Below, in pieces: positions 22,872-31,424 of a DNA stretch of 40,517 nt. Source of the stretch: an uncultured Veillonella sp. Its GTDB lineage: Bacteria; Bacillota; Negativicutes; Veillonellales; Veillonellaceae. Under the pieces are notes generated by a model. That model saw only the letters and a program-made list of their open reading frames with translations, made no database searches and was not told where the DNA came from. The first letter of the stretch is position 1; each line of letters opens with the position of its first letter. Position numbers and translations under genes: made by a program. The stretch covers positions 1 through 40,517 of the forward strand of contig NZ_CALLVP010000153.1 in the NCBI RefSeq assembly GCF_938010505.1, read 5' to 3'.

Positions 22872-23671
22872 AGCCCTAACCACCATAATACGATGAGTAG
22901 GATAGTAATTAAGATTACAGCACCGATGCCGATATAATCAACATAGGTTACTTGTAATTCTTTCATACGGGTACGGTTGACACCGCCTCTATAACAACGT
23001 GCCTCCATGGCAATGGCTAATTCGTCAGCACGTCTGAAAGCACTAATAAATAATGGTACTAAAAGCGGCACCATGTTTTTAGCGCGTTGAATGATAGAGC
23101 CCGTCACAAAGTCTGCACCACGAGCAGATTGTGCCTTCATAATACGATCGGTCTCATCCAGTAAGGTAGGAATGAAACGCAACGCAATGGTCATCATCAT
23201 GGCCAGTTCATGAGCAGGAACACCAATGCGACGGAATGGATTGAGCAAGTGCTCGATGCCATCAGTCAAGCGGATTGGCGAAGTCGTATAGGTCAACAAG
23301 GAGGAGAACAAGATTAAGAAGATTAATCTTGCCGCCATTTGAAGGCCCATTGCCACCCCATGATCTGTAATATTAATAATTCCCCATTGGAAAATTGGAT
23401 TACCTGGCGTCGTAAAAATATGAATACCCATGGTAAATACGATAATAATCCAAAGCGGTTTAATGGCAGACCACATAAGGCGCAATGGCAAACGCGATAA
23501 CAGCATTGCAAAGATGGTAAAACCACCTACAATACCATATGCCAATGGAGAATTAGCCAAGAATATAGCTACAACAAAGATTGTAGTAGCAATAATCTTT
23601 GCTCGCGGATCCATGCGATGTAAGAAGGAATTACCTGGGAAGTATTGACCAATAGTAATGTTATTTAACAT
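22868..23671 (-). CDS. ecfT: Energy-coupling factor transporter transmembrane protein EcfT
   Basis: EcfT is the membrane scaffold linking the two ATPases of an ECF transporter to interchangeable substrate-binding S components for vitamins and metals. The 267-residue protein has about five to six hydrophobic helices and the two coupling motifs: SARGADFVTG near residue 165 and EARCYRGG near residue 214 (A-R-G and A-R-C-Y variants). GGAGG lies before the ATG inside the end of ecfA2, which it overlaps by 11 bases. No S-component gene is adjacent, as expected for a shared module. Confidence 0.95.
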   Translation of the reverse strand: MLNNITIGQYFPGNSFLHRMDPRAKIIATTIFVVAIFLANSPLAYGIVGGFTIFAMLLSRLPLRLMWSAIKPLWIIIVFTMGIHIFTTPGNPIFQWGIINITDHGVAMGLQMAARLIFLILFSSLLTYTTSPIRLTDGIEHLLNPFRRIGVPAHELAMMMTIALRFIPTLLDETDRIMKAQSARGADFVTGSIIQRAKNMVPLLVPLFISAFRRADELAIAMEARCYRGGVNRTRMKELQVTYVDYIGIGAVILITILLIVLWWLGL

Positions 23672-24521
23672 GGCTACCTCCCTCTAGAATTGCTTGTACC
23701 GCATCATCTACGGATAGTACGCGATTAGACACATCAAGGCCTTGTTCACGTAAATATTCCATGGTAACGGACACGGGAGGTACATCTACACCAACAGCTT
23801 GTAACTCATCGCGATGATTGTTAAAGATATCCATCGGTTCACCATCGAGAACGACACGCCCTTTATCGAGTACTACAAGACGAGAAGCCATGCGAGAGAT
23901 ATCTTCCATGTTATGAGATACGAGAATTACCGTTATCCCCTTTTCCTTATGAAGGCGAATGATTTCTTCAAAGATTTCTTCCCGACCGAATGGATCAAGT
24001 CCGGCAGACGGTTCGTCAAGCACGAGGAAGTCTGGGTTCATAGCCACTACACCAGCAATAGCAACGCGGCGCATTTGACCACCAGATAAATGAAATGGAG
24101 ATCGTTCTGCATACGTGTCGTAGTCGAGACCTACAAACTTCATCGCATCTCGTACACGTTCATCTACATCATCAGCACTAAGCCCTAAATTTTTAGGGCC
24201 AAAAGCGATGTCTTGAGCAATCGTTTCTTCAAACAATTGATGCTCTGGATACTGGAATACCATGCCTACCTTATGGCGCATTTTTTTAGCTTCCTCTGTG
24301 GAGGCGCTAATATCTACACCATTGACCGTAACGGTACCAGTTGTAGGATGTAATAGCCCATTTAGATGCTGTACAAAGGTAGATTTACCGGAACCAGTAT
24401 GACCGATAACACCTAAAAACTCCCCATTTTCAATGGTAAGAGATACACCACGAAGTGCAGTCTTTTCAAAAGGAGTACCCATGCCGTAAGTATATGTAAT
24501 ATTATCTAATACAATCGCCAT
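23661..24521 (-). CDS. ecfA2: Energy-coupling factor transporter ATPase EcfA2
   Basis: This is the second ATPase of the ECF module. The 286-residue protein has Walker A GHTGSGKST (residues 40-48), the Q-loop VFQYPEHQLFEET, signature LSGGQMRR and Walker B LVLDEPSAGLDP, followed by the EcfA-specific C-terminal domain. It starts with ATG sharing one base with the stop of ecfA1, with GAGGG upstream. The A2 name follows gene order and the PEHQLFEET wording typical of that paralogue. Confidence 0.93.
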   Translation of the reverse strand: MAIVLDNITYTYGMGTPFEKTALRGVSLTIENGEFLGVIGHTGSGKSTFVQHLNGLLHPTTGTVTVNGVDISASTEEAKKMRHKVGMVFQYPEHQLFEETIAQDIAFGPKNLGLSADDVDERVRDAMKFVGLDYDTYAERSPFHLSGGQMRRVAIAGVVAMNPDFLVLDEPSAGLDPFGREEIFEEIIRLHKEKGITVILVSHNMEDISRMASRLVVLDKGRVVLDGEPMDIFNNHRDELQAVGVDVPPVSVTMEYLREQGLDVSNRVLSVDDAVQAILEGGSHVK

Positions 24522-25429
24522 TAGTGGGTTCCCTCCCCTCTTGAAGCATCTGTTGAGTGTATAGCGGATAATTGCTTACCTAACTTTGAGCCTTTGAGCC
24601 CTTTTGCTAACTCTTCATTATTAATGATACTCTTACCAACTTCATACCCTTTAGCATTCAGTTTGAAAGCAATTTCTGATGCCACCGGCACATCGAGGCC
24701 AAGACCTTTTAAAGTATCTACATGGCTAAAGATTTCACGAGGCGTACCATCATGTAATTTCACACCATTTTTCATGACCACAACGCGGTCAGCCGTAACG
24801 GCTTCCTCCATGAAGTGCGTAATATATACAATGGTAATACCTTCTTCTTTATTGAGCTTATGAACTGTTTCAAGAACCTCACGACGACCTTTTGGATCGA
24901 GCATCGCTGTCGGTTCATCAAGAACGATACAATCTGGTTTCATAGCTAATACGCCTGCAATAGCAATACGTTGCTTTTGACCACCCGATAACAAATGAGG
25001 GCCATGTTCTCTATATTCAGTCATATTAACAGCTGCTAAAGCTGCATCGACGCGTTTTCTAATTTCATCACTAGGAATGCCTAGATTTTCAGGACCAAAG
25101 GCAACGTCCTCTTCTACGACGGCCGCTACGATTTGGTTATCAGGATTTTGGAATACCATCCCCACATGTTGGCGAATATCCCAAATATGTGCCTCATCTC
25201 GCGTATCAAAGCCACACACATTGATATGTCCTTCGCTAGGTTGTAATAGCACATTAAAATGCTTGGCAAGCGTACTTTTACCACTGCCATTAGTACCGAT
25301 GATACAAACAAATTCGCCGCGCTTAATGGATAGACTCACATCGTCTAAGGCACGTACGTCATTGCCGTTCTCATCAGTATAAATATGACTCATATGATTG
25401 ACCTCAATCATAATGTCTTTTCCGTTCAT
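24521..25429 (-). CDS. ecfA1: Energy-coupling factor transporter ATPase EcfA1
   Basis: This is the first ATPase of the ECF vitamin-transport module. It carries Walker A GTNGSGKST, Q-loop VFQNPDNQIVAAV (typical of A1), signature LSGGQKQR and Walker B IVLDEPTAMLDP. Three in-frame ATG codons compete, at 25441, 25429 and 25411; 25429 is chosen because GAGG lies 6 bases before it, giving 302 residues, but 25411 would match the usual MIEV start of the family. It is the first gene of ecfA1-ecfA2-ecfT-truA. Confidence 0.93.
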   Translation of the reverse strand: MNGKDIMIEVNHMSHIYTDENGNDVRALDDVSLSIKRGEFVCIIGTNGSGKSTLAKHFNVLLQPSEGHINVCGFDTRDEAHIWDIRQHVGMVFQNPDNQIVAAVVEEDVAFGPENLGIPSDEIRKRVDAALAAVNMTEYREHGPHLLSGGQKQRIAIAGVLAMKPDCIVLDEPTAMLDPKGRREVLETVHKLNKEEGITIVYITHFMEEAVTADRVVVMKNGVKLHDGTPREIFSHVDTLKGLGLDVPVASEIAFKLNAKGYEVGKSIINNEELAKGLKGSKLGKQLSAIHSTDASRGEGTH

Positions 25430-25441
25430 GAATAGCCTCAT

Positions 25442-25690
25442 ATCTTTCTAGTCAATTTCGTTTCTATGAAAGTATAACCATTAACATTTACATTTATATT
25501 TATATTTACATTATCTATCATGCTCATATTGTGCATGATACAATATTTCAATTTATCCTATTAATAGGACTGGAATTTAATATTGTCTTAGATATCATGT
25601 AAAAGGTTAACAATATATATTCATTACTTACGATAACTGCTAACATATTACGATATTATACTAGTCGATTGTACCATAAAATTGACAATA
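25442..25690. other. AT-rich intergenic region between rplQ terminator and ecfA1
   Basis: No gene is visible. It holds an inverted repeat with 8-bp arms and a 9-base spacer (25516-25540, TATCATGC with its complement), a 14-bp palindrome (25556-25569), a stretch of alternating TTTACA/TTTATA words (25484-25511), and a TATACT box on the minus strand (25471-25476) that could serve ecfA1 although it lacks a good -35. I see no riboswitch. Confidence 0.5.
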
Positions 25691-25695
25691 AAAAA

Positions 25696-25725
25696 ACGGT
25701 GCTGCAACGTAAGTTACAACACCGT
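25696..25725 (-). terminator. Intrinsic terminator of the ribosomal operon after rplQ
   Basis: On the minus strand a 13-bp stem with two wobble pairs (arms 25696-25708 and 25713-25725) closes a 4-base loop and is followed by seven T residues or nearly so (complement of 25691-25696). It begins 10 bases after the rplQ stop and marks the end of the S10-spc-alpha cluster. Confidence 0.88.
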
Positions 25726-25735
25726 ATGAGTTTGA

Positions 25736-26071
25736 TTAAACTAACTCGATAATAGCCAAAGGTGCAGCGTCACCTTTGCGAAGACCAGTTTTGATTACAC
25801 GAGTGTAACCACCTTGACGGTCTGCATATTTTGGAGCAATTGTATCAAACAATTTTTTTACTACGCTTTCATCCATGAGGTATGCAAGAACTTGGCGACG
25901 TGCATGAAGATCACCACGTTTTGCCAAAGTTACCATTTGATCAGCTAAAGAGCGAAGTTCTTTCGCTTTAGCTTCAGTAGTTTCAATACGCTCATATTGG
26001 AAGAAAGATGTTAACATGCTACGGAACAACGCTTTACGAGCGGAGCTGTCGCGGCCTAATTTTCTGTACAT
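25736..26071 (-). CDS. rplQ: 50S ribosomal protein L17
   Basis: L17 binds 23S rRNA near the exit tunnel side of the large subunit. The 111-residue protein has the family N-terminus (YRKLGRDSSARKALFRSM) and ends with GYTRVIKTGLRKGDAAPLAIIELV-type residues (TRVIKTGLRKGDAAPLAI). It is of the short bacterial length. AAGGAGG precedes the ATG, 12 bases after rpoA. It is the last gene of the ribosomal cluster. Confidence 0.97.
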   Translation of the reverse strand: MYRKLGRDSSARKALFRSMLTSFFQYERIETTEAKAKELRSLADQMVTLAKRGDLHARRQVLAYLMDESVVKKLFDTIAPKYADRQGGYTRVIKTGLRKGDAAPLAIIELV

Positions 26072-26083
26072 TCGTCTTCCTCC

Positions 26084-27088
26084 TTATTCGCCTTTTTGTT
26101 TAAGTTGAAAACCACCTGGATGATTGTTGAGTTTTTCCTCAATTTCATCGATAGATTTTTTACCTAAATTGCGAACTTTTCCTAAGTCATCAATGGTTTT
26201 GTCTAGCAAGTCTGCAATTGTATTAATGCCAGCACGTTTCAAGCAGTTATACGCACGAACAGAGAGTTCCAACTCATCGATGGAAATCTTTGCTGGGCCG
26301 TCATCTACAGCTGGTTCTTCATTATCGGAACCAACTGGATCTATAACGATACCGCCTTCACCAGTGTTTACATCTACAACATCTGCAGAATGTGCTAATT
26401 TAGTGAAGTTCCCTAAATAACCAATCATAATGGCAGCAGATTTTGCCACTGCATCAGCAGCAGTAATGGAGCCATCAGTCCAAACTTCCAATGTAAGTTT
26501 GTCGAAGTCCATTTCATTGCCTACACGAACATCACTCACTTCGTATTTAGCACGGAGAATTGGAGAGAAGATGGAGTCGATTGGAATACAACCAATAACA
26601 TCTGTATCTTTTTTATTCTTCGTGGAAGGAACGTAGCCTTTACCACGTTCGATCACTACGTCCATTACGAGATGAGCTGTCTCATCCATTGTCGCAATCA
26701 CGAGTTCAGGATTCAATACTTCTACATCTGGTGGGAATTGCTCAGCCAAATCAGCAGCTGTCAATACGCCGTCCTTTTGGAAATCAAAATGAACTTCCAA
26801 AGGTAATTGTGCTTCTTCTTCAACTTTGAGGCACAATTGCTTTAAGTTAAGGATGATATCCGTAACATCTTCGCGAATACCAGGAATAGTAGAGAATTCA
26901 TGAAGAACTCCATCAATTTTGATAGAGGTGATAGCTGCCCCATCCAAGGATGAAAGCAAAATTCTGCGTAAGCTATTACCGAGAGTGATACCATAACCAC
27001 GATCTAGTGGTTCACATACGAACTTACCATAGCGACCGCCATCGGCGATGTCCACTTTCTCGATTTTAAGTTTCTTTTCTTCGCTCAT
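26084..27088 (-). CDS. rpoA: DNA-directed RNA polymerase subunit alpha
   Basis: RpoA dimerises to nucleate RNA polymerase assembly; its C-terminal domain contacts upstream promoter DNA and activators. The 334-residue protein has the N-terminal assembly domain (GYGITLGNSLRRILLSSL), an acidic linker around residues 240-265, and the C-terminal domain with helix-hairpin-helix motif RNLGKKSIDEIEEKL. Upstream in-frame ATGs exist; the one at 27088 is chosen because AGGAGG lies 9 bases before it. It follows rpsK directly, without the rpsD gene that sits here in many bacteria. Confidence 0.98.
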   Translation of the reverse strand: MSEEKKLKIEKVDIADGGRYGKFVCEPLDRGYGITLGNSLRRILLSSLDGAAITSIKIDGVLHEFSTIPGIREDVTDIILNLKQLCLKVEEEAQLPLEVHFDFQKDGVLTAADLAEQFPPDVEVLNPELVIATMDETAHLVMDVVIERGKGYVPSTKNKKDTDVIGCIPIDSIFSPILRAKYEVSDVRVGNEMDFDKLTLEVWTDGSITAADAVAKSAAIMIGYLGNFTKLAHSADVVDVNTGEGGIVIDPVGSDNEEPAVDDGPAKISIDELELSVRAYNCLKRAGINTIADLLDKTIDDLGKVRNLGKKSIDEIEEKLNNHPGGFQLKQKGE

Positions 27089-27159
27089 CAGGAACATCCT
27101 CCTATACAACACACGTTCATAGTTAAATTATAGCACCGTATCAAATCGGCCGCTATAAA

Positions 27160-27549
27160 TTATACACGACGGCGTTTTGGAGGGCGACAACCATTGTGAG
27201 GAATTGGAGTTACGTCTTTAATGGAAGTAACTTCAAGGCCTGCAGCTTGTAAAGCACGGATTGCAGCTTCACGGCCGGATCCAGGACCTTTTACGAATAC
27301 TTCAACAGTGCGAAGACCATGTTCCATTGCAGCTTTAGCAGCTTGTTCAGCAGCCATTTGAGCAGCGAATGGAGTGGATTTACGGGAACCACGGAAGCCC
27401 AAGCCACCAGCGGAAGCCCAAGACAACGCGTTACCGTTTGTATCTGTTAAAGTTACGATAGTGTTATTGAATGTAGAACGAATATGAGCCGCACCGGATT
27501 CAATATGTTTCTTTTCTTTTCTTTTAGTTCTAACAACTTTTTTAGCCAC
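27160..27549 (-). CDS. rpsK: 30S ribosomal protein S11
   Basis: S11 forms part of the platform of the small subunit next to the mRNA exit path. The 129-residue protein shows HIRSTFNNTIVTLTDTNGN, FRGSRKSTPFAAQ and the C-terminal PIPHNGCRPPKRRRV. The start is GTG with AAAGGAGGG about 8 bases upstream. It lies 19 bases after rpsM. Confidence 0.98.
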   Translation of the reverse strand: MAKKVVRTKRKEKKHIESGAAHIRSTFNNTIVTLTDTNGNALSWASAGGLGFRGSRKSTPFAAQMAAEQAAKAAMEHGLRTVEVFVKGPGSGREAAIRALQAAGLEVTSIKDVTPIPHNGCRPPKRRRV

Positions 27550-27568
27550 GCTTTATCCCTCCTTTATC

Positions 27569-27937
27569 TTATTTCTTTTTACCAGCAATTGCTTTTCTAG
27601 GACCTTTGCGAGTACGTGCATTCGTTTTAGTACGTTGACCACGAAGTGGTAAACCCATACGATGACGTTTGCCTCGATAGGAGTTGATTTCAATCAAGCG
27701 TTTAATGTTAAGTGCTTCTTCACGACGAAGGTCACCTTCTACTTTGTATTCAGCATCTAACAATTCACGGATTTTCGCTACTTCATCTTCGGAAAGATCG
27801 CGAACGCGTGTGTCTGGATTGATACCAGTTTTAGCAATGATTTCAGCTGCTAAAGTTGGACCAATACCATAAATATAAGTTAAACCAATTTCCACTCGTT
27901 TATCACGAGGTAAATCTACACCGGCGATACGTGCCAT
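27569..27937 (-). CDS. rpsM: 30S ribosomal protein S13
   Basis: S13 sits in the head of the small subunit and contacts the P-site tRNA and bridge B1. The 122-residue protein starts MARIAGVDLPRDKRVEIGL and ends with the basic KTNARTRKGPRKAIAGKKK tail that reaches towards tRNA. GGAGGTG precedes the ATG. It follows rpmJ in the usual order. Confidence 0.98.
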   Translation of the reverse strand: MARIAGVDLPRDKRVEIGLTYIYGIGPTLAAEIIAKTGINPDTRVRDLSEDEVAKIRELLDAEYKVEGDLRREEALNIKRLIEINSYRGKRHRMGLPLRGQRTKTNARTRKGPRKAIAGKKK

Positions 27938-27960
27938 CTAATCATCCACCTCCTATCAGA

Positions 27961-28074
27961 TTATCCTTGTTTTTGTTTATGTTTTGGATTTTCGCAAATA
28001 ACCATTACACGGCCTTTGCGTTTAATGATTTTACATTTTTCGCATATCTTTTTAACTGATGGTTGAACCTTCAT
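27961..28074 (-). CDS. rpmJ: 50S ribosomal protein L36, zinc-binding form
   Basis: This 37-residue protein was found by direct translation between infA and rpsM. It starts MKVQPSVKKICEKCKIIKR and keeps all four zinc ligands of the C+ form (Cys11, Cys14, Cys27, His32). L36 stabilises 23S rRNA near the peptidyl transferase side of the large subunit. GGAGG lies before the ATG. The infA-rpmJ-rpsM order is standard. Confidence 0.96.
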   Translation of the reverse strand: MKVQPSVKKICEKCKIIKRKGRVMVICENPKHKQKQG

Positions 28075-28100
28075 TAGTACCTCCTTTGTGGACCCTATGC

Positions 28101-28319
28101 TTATTTAAAGCGATAGGTGATGCGACCACGATTTAAGTCATACGGTGTCAGTTCCATAGTAACTTTATCACCAGGAAGAATACGGATAAAATTCATACGC
28201 ATTTTACCTGACACGTGAGCCAATACGATATGACCATTTTCCAATTCTACTTGGAACATGGCATTCGGTAATGCCTCAACTACCGTACCTTCCACCTCAA
28301 TAACGTCTTCTTTTGACAT
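28101..28319 (-). CDS. infA: Translation initiation factor IF-1
   Basis: IF-1 occupies the A site of the 30S subunit during initiation. The 72-residue protein is a single S1-like OB fold: MSKEDVIEVEGTVVEALPNA, ENGHIVLAHVSGKMRMNFI and the RGRITYRFK end. GGAGG lies before the ATG. It lies 22 bases after map. Confidence 0.98.
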   Translation of the reverse strand: MSKEDVIEVEGTVVEALPNAMFQVELENGHIVLAHVSGKMRMNFIRILPGDKVTMELTPYDLNRGRITYRFK

Positions 28320-28341
28320 ATCTTTTCCTCCGGTTACCTGT

Positions 28342-29112
28342 TTATTTAATTAACCGCGGTTCTTCCCGCATAGTTAATATTTCAGGGCCGTTTTCTGTAA
28401 CAACCACTGTATGTTCGAAATGAGCAGCAGGTTTACCATCTGCGGTAACTGCTGTCCAGTCATCCCCTAATACACGAACACGATGCGTCCCTAGAGTAAT
28501 CATCGGTTCGATACACAATACCATACTAGGCTTCATAAGAGGTCCTTGATCAGGACTACCATAGTTTGGTATTTGCGGATCTTCATGCATTTCGCGGCCT
28601 AAACCATGACCTACGAAGTCGCGAACGACACCGTAACCATGTTTCTCACAATACGTTTGAACAGCGTGACCGATAGCACCGATACGGTTACCAACTTTCA
28701 CTTGTTCAATTCCCTTGAACAGACTTTCTTCTGTAACTTTTAACAATTTCATCACATCAGGTTTGACGTGACCGATAGGAACCGTCACAGCCGAATCGCC
28801 GTGATATCCATCAATAGACGATACAAGATCGATACTGAGGACATCGCCGTTTTTAAGCTTGCGCTTAGCGCTCGGAATACCATGAACGACTTCTTCGTTA
28901 ATAGAAGCACAGATTGTTGCAGGGAATCCATAGTACCCTTTACAACTTGGTATACCACCGTGGCTGCGAATATATTCTTCGGCAATTGTATCTAACTCAA
29001 GCGTCGTGATGCCAGGTTTAGCCTTTTCTACTAACAAGGACAACGTTTCTGCTGTAAGCTTACTTGCCTTGCGGATACATTCAATCTCATGGGGCGATTT
29101 CAAAATAATCAT
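28342..29112 (-). CDS. map: Type I methionine aminopeptidase
   Basis: Map removes the N-terminal methionine from nascent proteins once deformylated. The 256-residue enzyme has the pita-bread fold signatures: GIPSCKGYYGFPATICASIN, HGIPS, LSIDLVSSIDGYHGDSAVT with the two metal-binding aspartates, and the HGLGREMHEDP block with a metal-binding histidine. It lacks the zinc-finger extension of eukaryotic forms. It starts 3 bases after adk. Confidence 0.97.
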   Translation of the reverse strand: MIILKSPHEIECIRKASKLTAETLSLLVEKAKPGITTLELDTIAEEYIRSHGGIPSCKGYYGFPATICASINEEVVHGIPSAKRKLKNGDVLSIDLVSSIDGYHGDSAVTVPIGHVKPDVMKLLKVTEESLFKGIEQVKVGNRIGAIGHAVQTYCEKHGYGVVRDFVGHGLGREMHEDPQIPNYGSPDQGPLMKPSMVLCIEPMITLGTHRVRVLGDDWTAVTADGKPAAHFEHTVVVTENGPEILTMREEPRLIK

Positions 29113-29115
29113 GAA

Positions 29116-29679
29116 TTATTTCTCCAACGCCTTAATGATGTCAGCAAATACTGCGTCTACATCTTGTAAACCATTGATTTCTTGATACAATCCGCTATTG
29201 CGATAGTAGTCAATTAATGGTTTAGTAGATTCTTCGTACACAGCTAGACGTTTCTGTACTGTTTCAGGGTTATCATCAGCACGATTTTCTAGAACAGCTC
29301 GTTCACTAATACGTTTAACCAATTCCTCGGAAGGAACGTTTAAGTTAAGTACAGCGTCCAAAGAAATTCCTAATTCTTTGAGGATTGCATCCAAGGATAC
29401 AGCTTGTGCTGTAGTTCTTGGGAAGCCATCAAGAATAAATCCAGATTTGCAGTCATCTTTCACCAAGCGATCACGTACGATACCAACAGTTACACTATCT
29501 GGTACCAATTGACCAGCATCGATGTATTTCTTAGCCTCAACTCCAAGAGGTGTTTCGTTCTTAATCGCAGCGCGGAACATATCACCTGTTGAAATTTGGG
29601 GAATACCGTATTTTTCAATAAGTCGAGCTGCCTGAGTGCCTTTACCTGCACCAGGAGGTCCCATTAATAGAATATACAT
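29116..29679 (-). CDS. adk: Adenylate kinase, short LID form
   Basis: Adk interconverts ATP plus AMP with two ADP. The 187-residue protein has P-loop GPPGAGKGT (residues 7-15), ISTGDMFR and LDGFPRTTAQA for AMP binding, and RADDNPETVQKRL. It is about 28 residues shorter than usual Gram-positive forms: the LID normally carrying a long or zinc-binding insert is reduced to roughly residues 125-136, with no cysteines there. GGAGGG lies before the ATG. It sits between secY and map in the normal order. Confidence 0.96.
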   Translation of the reverse strand: MYILLMGPPGAGKGTQAARLIEKYGIPQISTGDMFRAAIKNETPLGVEAKKYIDAGQLVPDSVTVGIVRDRLVKDDCKSGFILDGFPRTTAQAVSLDAILKELGISLDAVLNLNVPSEELVKRISERAVLENRADDNPETVQKRLAVYEESTKPLIDYYRNSGLYQEINGLQDVDAVFADIIKALEK

Positions 29680-29691
29680 ATTGTTTCCCTC

Positions 29692-30954
29692 CTATTTCAC
29701 AAAGCCTTTATAGTGGCGTGTTACCATGAGCGACTCAATTTGTTGCATTGTATCAAGCGCTACACCTACAACGATGAGAAGAGCCGTACCACCAAAGTAT
29801 ACGCCTTGGACGCCAGTTATACTACCGAGGAAATTCGGTATAATAGCAACGACAGCTAAGAATACAGCGCCAGCCAATGTGATTCTGGTCATCACGTTAT
29901 CCACATAATCAGCAGTTGGTTTACCCGCACGAATGCCTGGGATAAAACCACCGTATTTTTTCATATTATCTGCCATATCTGTAATGTTGATAGAGATTGC
30001 AGTATAGAAATACGTAAAGATAAAAATCAATAATGCATACAATGCCGTTTGTAACGGCGTACCCCATGTAAATAGATCAGCCACTTTATGAACAAATTCA
30101 TTGTCAATAAATTGAGCAATCGTCACAGGGAACATCAACACAGATGACGCAAAGATAATTGGGATTACACCTGCCTGATTGACTTTCAACGGCAAGAATG
30201 TAGAATGACCACCGTACATTTTACGCCCTACTACGCGTTTTGCGTATTGGATAGGAATGCGACGTTGGCCTTGTGTAACTGCTACTACGACAGCAATCAT
30301 CGCAAGTGCAATTACAGCAAATAAGAATGCTTGGAACATGTTAATAGTTCCGTTTTGGATATATTGATAAATAGTTTCGAGACCATCTGGTAGTCGAGCT
30401 ACGATACCAGCAAAGATGATCAAGGAAATACCATTACCTATACCATATGCTGTGATTTGCTCACCAATCCACATCAACAAACATGTGCCTGCTGTGAGGA
30501 TGATGGCCACAACAAATACACTAAGGAAATCATTATTTACCAAAGCGTTGTTTGCTCTTAGAGCAAATGCCATGCCAGAGGCTTGTACAAAGCCAAGGAC
30601 TACGGTGCCATAACGAGTTACCTTCGCTATTTTCTTACGCCCGTCTTCACCATCTTTACTCCATGCTTCAAACTGAGGAACTACAGACTGAAGCAGTTGC
30701 ATGATGATGGAAGCATTAATGTAAGGTGTAATACTCATTGCAAAGATAGAGAACTTACTTAGCGCACCACCAGCAAACAAGTCTAATAGACCAAATAGGT
30801 TACCGGATGTAAACAAAGATTCAATAACAGATGCATCTACACCTGGTACTGGAATGTGAATGCCGGCTCTAAATACGGCAAACATCATCAATGTGTACAA
30901 AATCTTGTTACGTAATTCAGTAATCTTAAAGATGTTCGAGAGGCTATCTAGCAC
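29692..30954 (-). CDS. secY: Preprotein translocase subunit SecY
   Basis: SecY is the channel of the Sec translocon that moves proteins across or into the inner membrane. The 420-residue protein has ten hydrophobic helices. Typical segments are FRAGIHIPVPGVD near the start, the plug-region FAGGALSKFSIFAMSITPYI, and the MKKYGGFIPGIRAGKPT cytoplasmic loop. The start is GTG with GAGGTG 7 bases upstream, one base after the rplO stop. Confidence 0.98.
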   Translation of the reverse strand: MLDSLSNIFKITELRNKILYTLMMFAVFRAGIHIPVPGVDASVIESLFTSGNLFGLLDLFAGGALSKFSIFAMSITPYINASIIMQLLQSVVPQFEAWSKDGEDGRKKIAKVTRYGTVVLGFVQASGMAFALRANNALVNNDFLSVFVVAIILTAGTCLLMWIGEQITAYGIGNGISLIIFAGIVARLPDGLETIYQYIQNGTINMFQAFLFAVIALAMIAVVVAVTQGQRRIPIQYAKRVVGRKMYGGHSTFLPLKVNQAGVIPIIFASSVLMFPVTIAQFIDNEFVHKVADLFTWGTPLQTALYALLIFIFTYFYTAISINITDMADNMKKYGGFIPGIRAGKPTADYVDNVMTRITLAGAVFLAVVAIIPNFLGSITGVQGVYFGGTALLIVVGVALDTMQQIESLMVTRHYKGFVK

Positions 30955-30955
30955 C

Positions 30956-31402
30956 CTAGATCACCTCAACTTTTCCGCCTGCTGCTGTGATTTTTTCTTC
31001 AGCAGATTTAGTGAAGCCATTAGCGATAACAGTCAAGTTTTTAGTTTCCAATGTACCGTTACCTAAAATACGAATACCATCGCGTACATTTTTCAAAATG
31101 CCAGCTTCAATAAGAGCTACTGGATCAACTGTTGCACCATCTTCAAAACGATTTAATTGTGCTACGTTAACTTCAGCATATTGTTTAGCAAAAACGCTGT
31201 TGTTGAAACCGCGTTTTGGTAAACGACGATAAAGAGGCATTTGGCCGCCTTCAAAACCGGAGCGAACGCCACCGCCAGAACGGGAGTTTTGACCTTTTTG
31301 ACCACGACCAGATGTTTTACCCAAGCCAGAACCTAAACCACGGCCTACACGAGTACGAGTTTTTTTAGAACCAGCTGCTGGTTGTAATTCATGAAGTTTC
31401 AT
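30956..31402 (-). CDS. rplO: 50S ribosomal protein L15
   Basis: L15 is a late-assembling protein of the large subunit. The 148-residue protein has the glycine-rich extended N-terminus (RVGRGLGSGLGKTSGRGQKG), MPLYRRLPKRGFNN, and a globular C-terminal domain ending in GGKVEVI. AAGGAGG precedes the ATG. It lies between rpmD and secY. Confidence 0.98.
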   Translation of the reverse strand: MKLHELQPAAGSKKTRTRVGRGLGSGLGKTSGRGQKGQNSRSGGGVRSGFEGGQMPLYRRLPKRGFNNSVFAKQYAEVNVAQLNRFEDGATVDPVALIEAGILKNVRDGIRILGNGTLETKNLTVIANGFTKSAEEKITAAGGKVEVI

Positions 31403-31424
31403 TCAGTACACCTCCTTATCAGTA

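Noticed and set aside
25484..25511. TTTACA/TTTATA repeats as a functional repeat array
   Set aside because: The units are short and degenerate in an AT-rich gap; no spacer structure suggests CRISPR or a defined repeat family.
21884..25544. Shared 11-mer ATTGTATCATG near the oxidoreductase promoter and upstream of ecfA1, as a common regulator site
   Set aside because: The shared word contains TGATACAAT, an extended -10 element, so promoter grammar and AT bias can explain it. The orientations relative to the genes also differ.
27089..27112. Extended N-terminus of RpoA beginning upstream of the chosen ATG
   Set aside because: The extra codons overlap the AGGAGG ribosome site and do not match the family N-terminus.
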